DNA of 18,410 nt, taken from Phoronis ovalis (Eukaryota > Phoronida > Phoronidae). Numbering within the stretch: the stretch's first letter is position 1; every line of letters starts with the position of its first letter. The translations under genes were made by a program, and so were the position numbers. The stretch spans positions 1 to 18,410 of the forward strand of contig JAOXYB010018207.1 in NCBI GenBank assembly GCA_028565635.1, read 5' to 3'. This document shows, in pieces, positions 17,887 to 18,410 of this stretch. The notes beneath the pieces are model-generated. The model saw only the letters and a list, made by a program, of their open reading frames with translations. It had not been told where the DNA came from and ran no database searches.

Positions 17887-18177
17887 GACTCCCACTGACG
17901 AAGTAAACGGGTATGCTCCGTATGAGAGGGTAAGGGTTTCGGCGTTCTCAATGTTCAAAATTCCAAAAAGGGGTACATGCACATATATCTATATATTTGT
18001 TTTTGTATTTCTTAACAAATTAAGTAATTTTATATTGAAATCTTTCCGAAAAGAAGTGTGTCATCAAGGACCTTTAACCCAAAAAGGGGTATATTTTCTT
18101 GAATATTATCTTTGTTGAAAGATTGGGTACAGGAGCATACCCGTATAAAAATTATGGAAGTCATTCCACTGGGAGCC
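17887..18177. repeat. Degraded inverted-repeat element, about 290 bp
   Basis: A perfect 13-bp inverted pair, ACGGGTATGCTCC, lies at 17907-17919 and (reversed) 18132-18144. The outer pairs GACTCCCACTG and GGCTCCCAGTG are near 17887 and 18177. A direct motif CCAAAAAGGGGTA also occurs twice inside (near 17964 and 18078). No coding frame, and no target-site duplication seen. Confidence 0.5.
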
Positions 18178-18372
18178 TATACAGTATGCACCAATCAATG
18201 TGCTCTAATATACATCATCACACATTACTTAAGGGGGCGAGAACCGTTTATTTCTTAGTTATCTTTGTTACAATGTATCTTTAAAACTATCGGCTAAAAG
18301 TATTATAATGTATACATTCTCTTTATAGTCAGTTTTTTTTTCTTTCAATCCGACTACATTTTGGTCCAATGT

Positions 18373-18386
18373 GTTGCCATGGTAAC
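18373..18386. promoter_or_regulatory. RFX-type X-box, GTTGCCATGGTAAC
   Basis: A full palindromic match to the RFX consensus (two half-sites GTTRCC facing each other with 2-bp spacing). CCAAT lies just before it (18366-18370). It may mark a promoter or enhancer near the window edge, or be part of a repeat. No gene start is visible beside it. Confidence 0.4.
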
Positions 18387-18410
18387 GAAATTTCTGCCAT
18401 TTACCGCAAA

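Larger units (their letters stand above)
17253..18410 (-). other. LATS intron or upstream DNA to window edge
   Basis: No further LATS exon was found: I looked for the first UBA helix and an N-terminal methionine exon on the minus strand and saw neither. It contains a degraded inverted-repeat element and an X-box. Confidence 0.6.

Overview
The window is nuclear DNA from an invertebrate animal. It is AT-rich, with protein-coding exons split by GT-AG introns, separate polyadenylation signals and several short inverted-repeat DNA elements. The proteins are close in sequence to vertebrate relatives, but the introns are short. This fits a marine invertebrate (for example a lophotrochozoan, ambulacrarian or cnidarian); the sequence alone does not let me name the phylum.

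Layout. (1) 1-1494, + strand: the last three coding exons of UFL1, the E3 ligase of the UFM1 pathway; the rest of the gene lies left of the window. (2) 2528-5553, - strand: a complete three-exon NDUFAF4, a mitochondrial complex I assembly factor, convergent with UFL1. (3) 6832-17252, - strand: five exons of a LATS/Warts Hippo-pathway kinase, open at its 5' end. It has 1049 visible residues: the second half of the UBA domain, two PPxY motifs, the MOB1-binding region, the complete kinase domain, the hydrophobic motif and the conserved VYV C-terminus. (4) 17253-18410: LATS intron or upstream DNA with a degraded inverted-repeat element and a perfect RFX-type X-box near the edge.

The most unusual stretch is NDUFAF4. 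The 3' end of its exon 2, splice donor included, is present three times as a 65-66 bp tandem repeat running into the intron. About 46 bp below the exon 1 donor there is also a diverged echo of the exon 1 tail, with a destroyed donor. The same gene's introns hold two adjoining inverted-repeat elements, one with an 8-bp target-site duplication, and opposite-strand reading frames that look coding-derived but match nothing I recognise. The large LATS intron (8981-12932) holds two further foldback elements, one a near-complete 329-bp palindrome.

The genes do not form a pathway. They are ordinary neighbours: UFMylation, complex I assembly and Hippo signalling. UFL1 and NDUFAF4 are, from memory, also close and convergent on human 6q16.1, so their proximity may be an old linkage. 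I see no CRISPR, phage-like or defence system, no tRNA or rRNA, and no clearly new molecular system.
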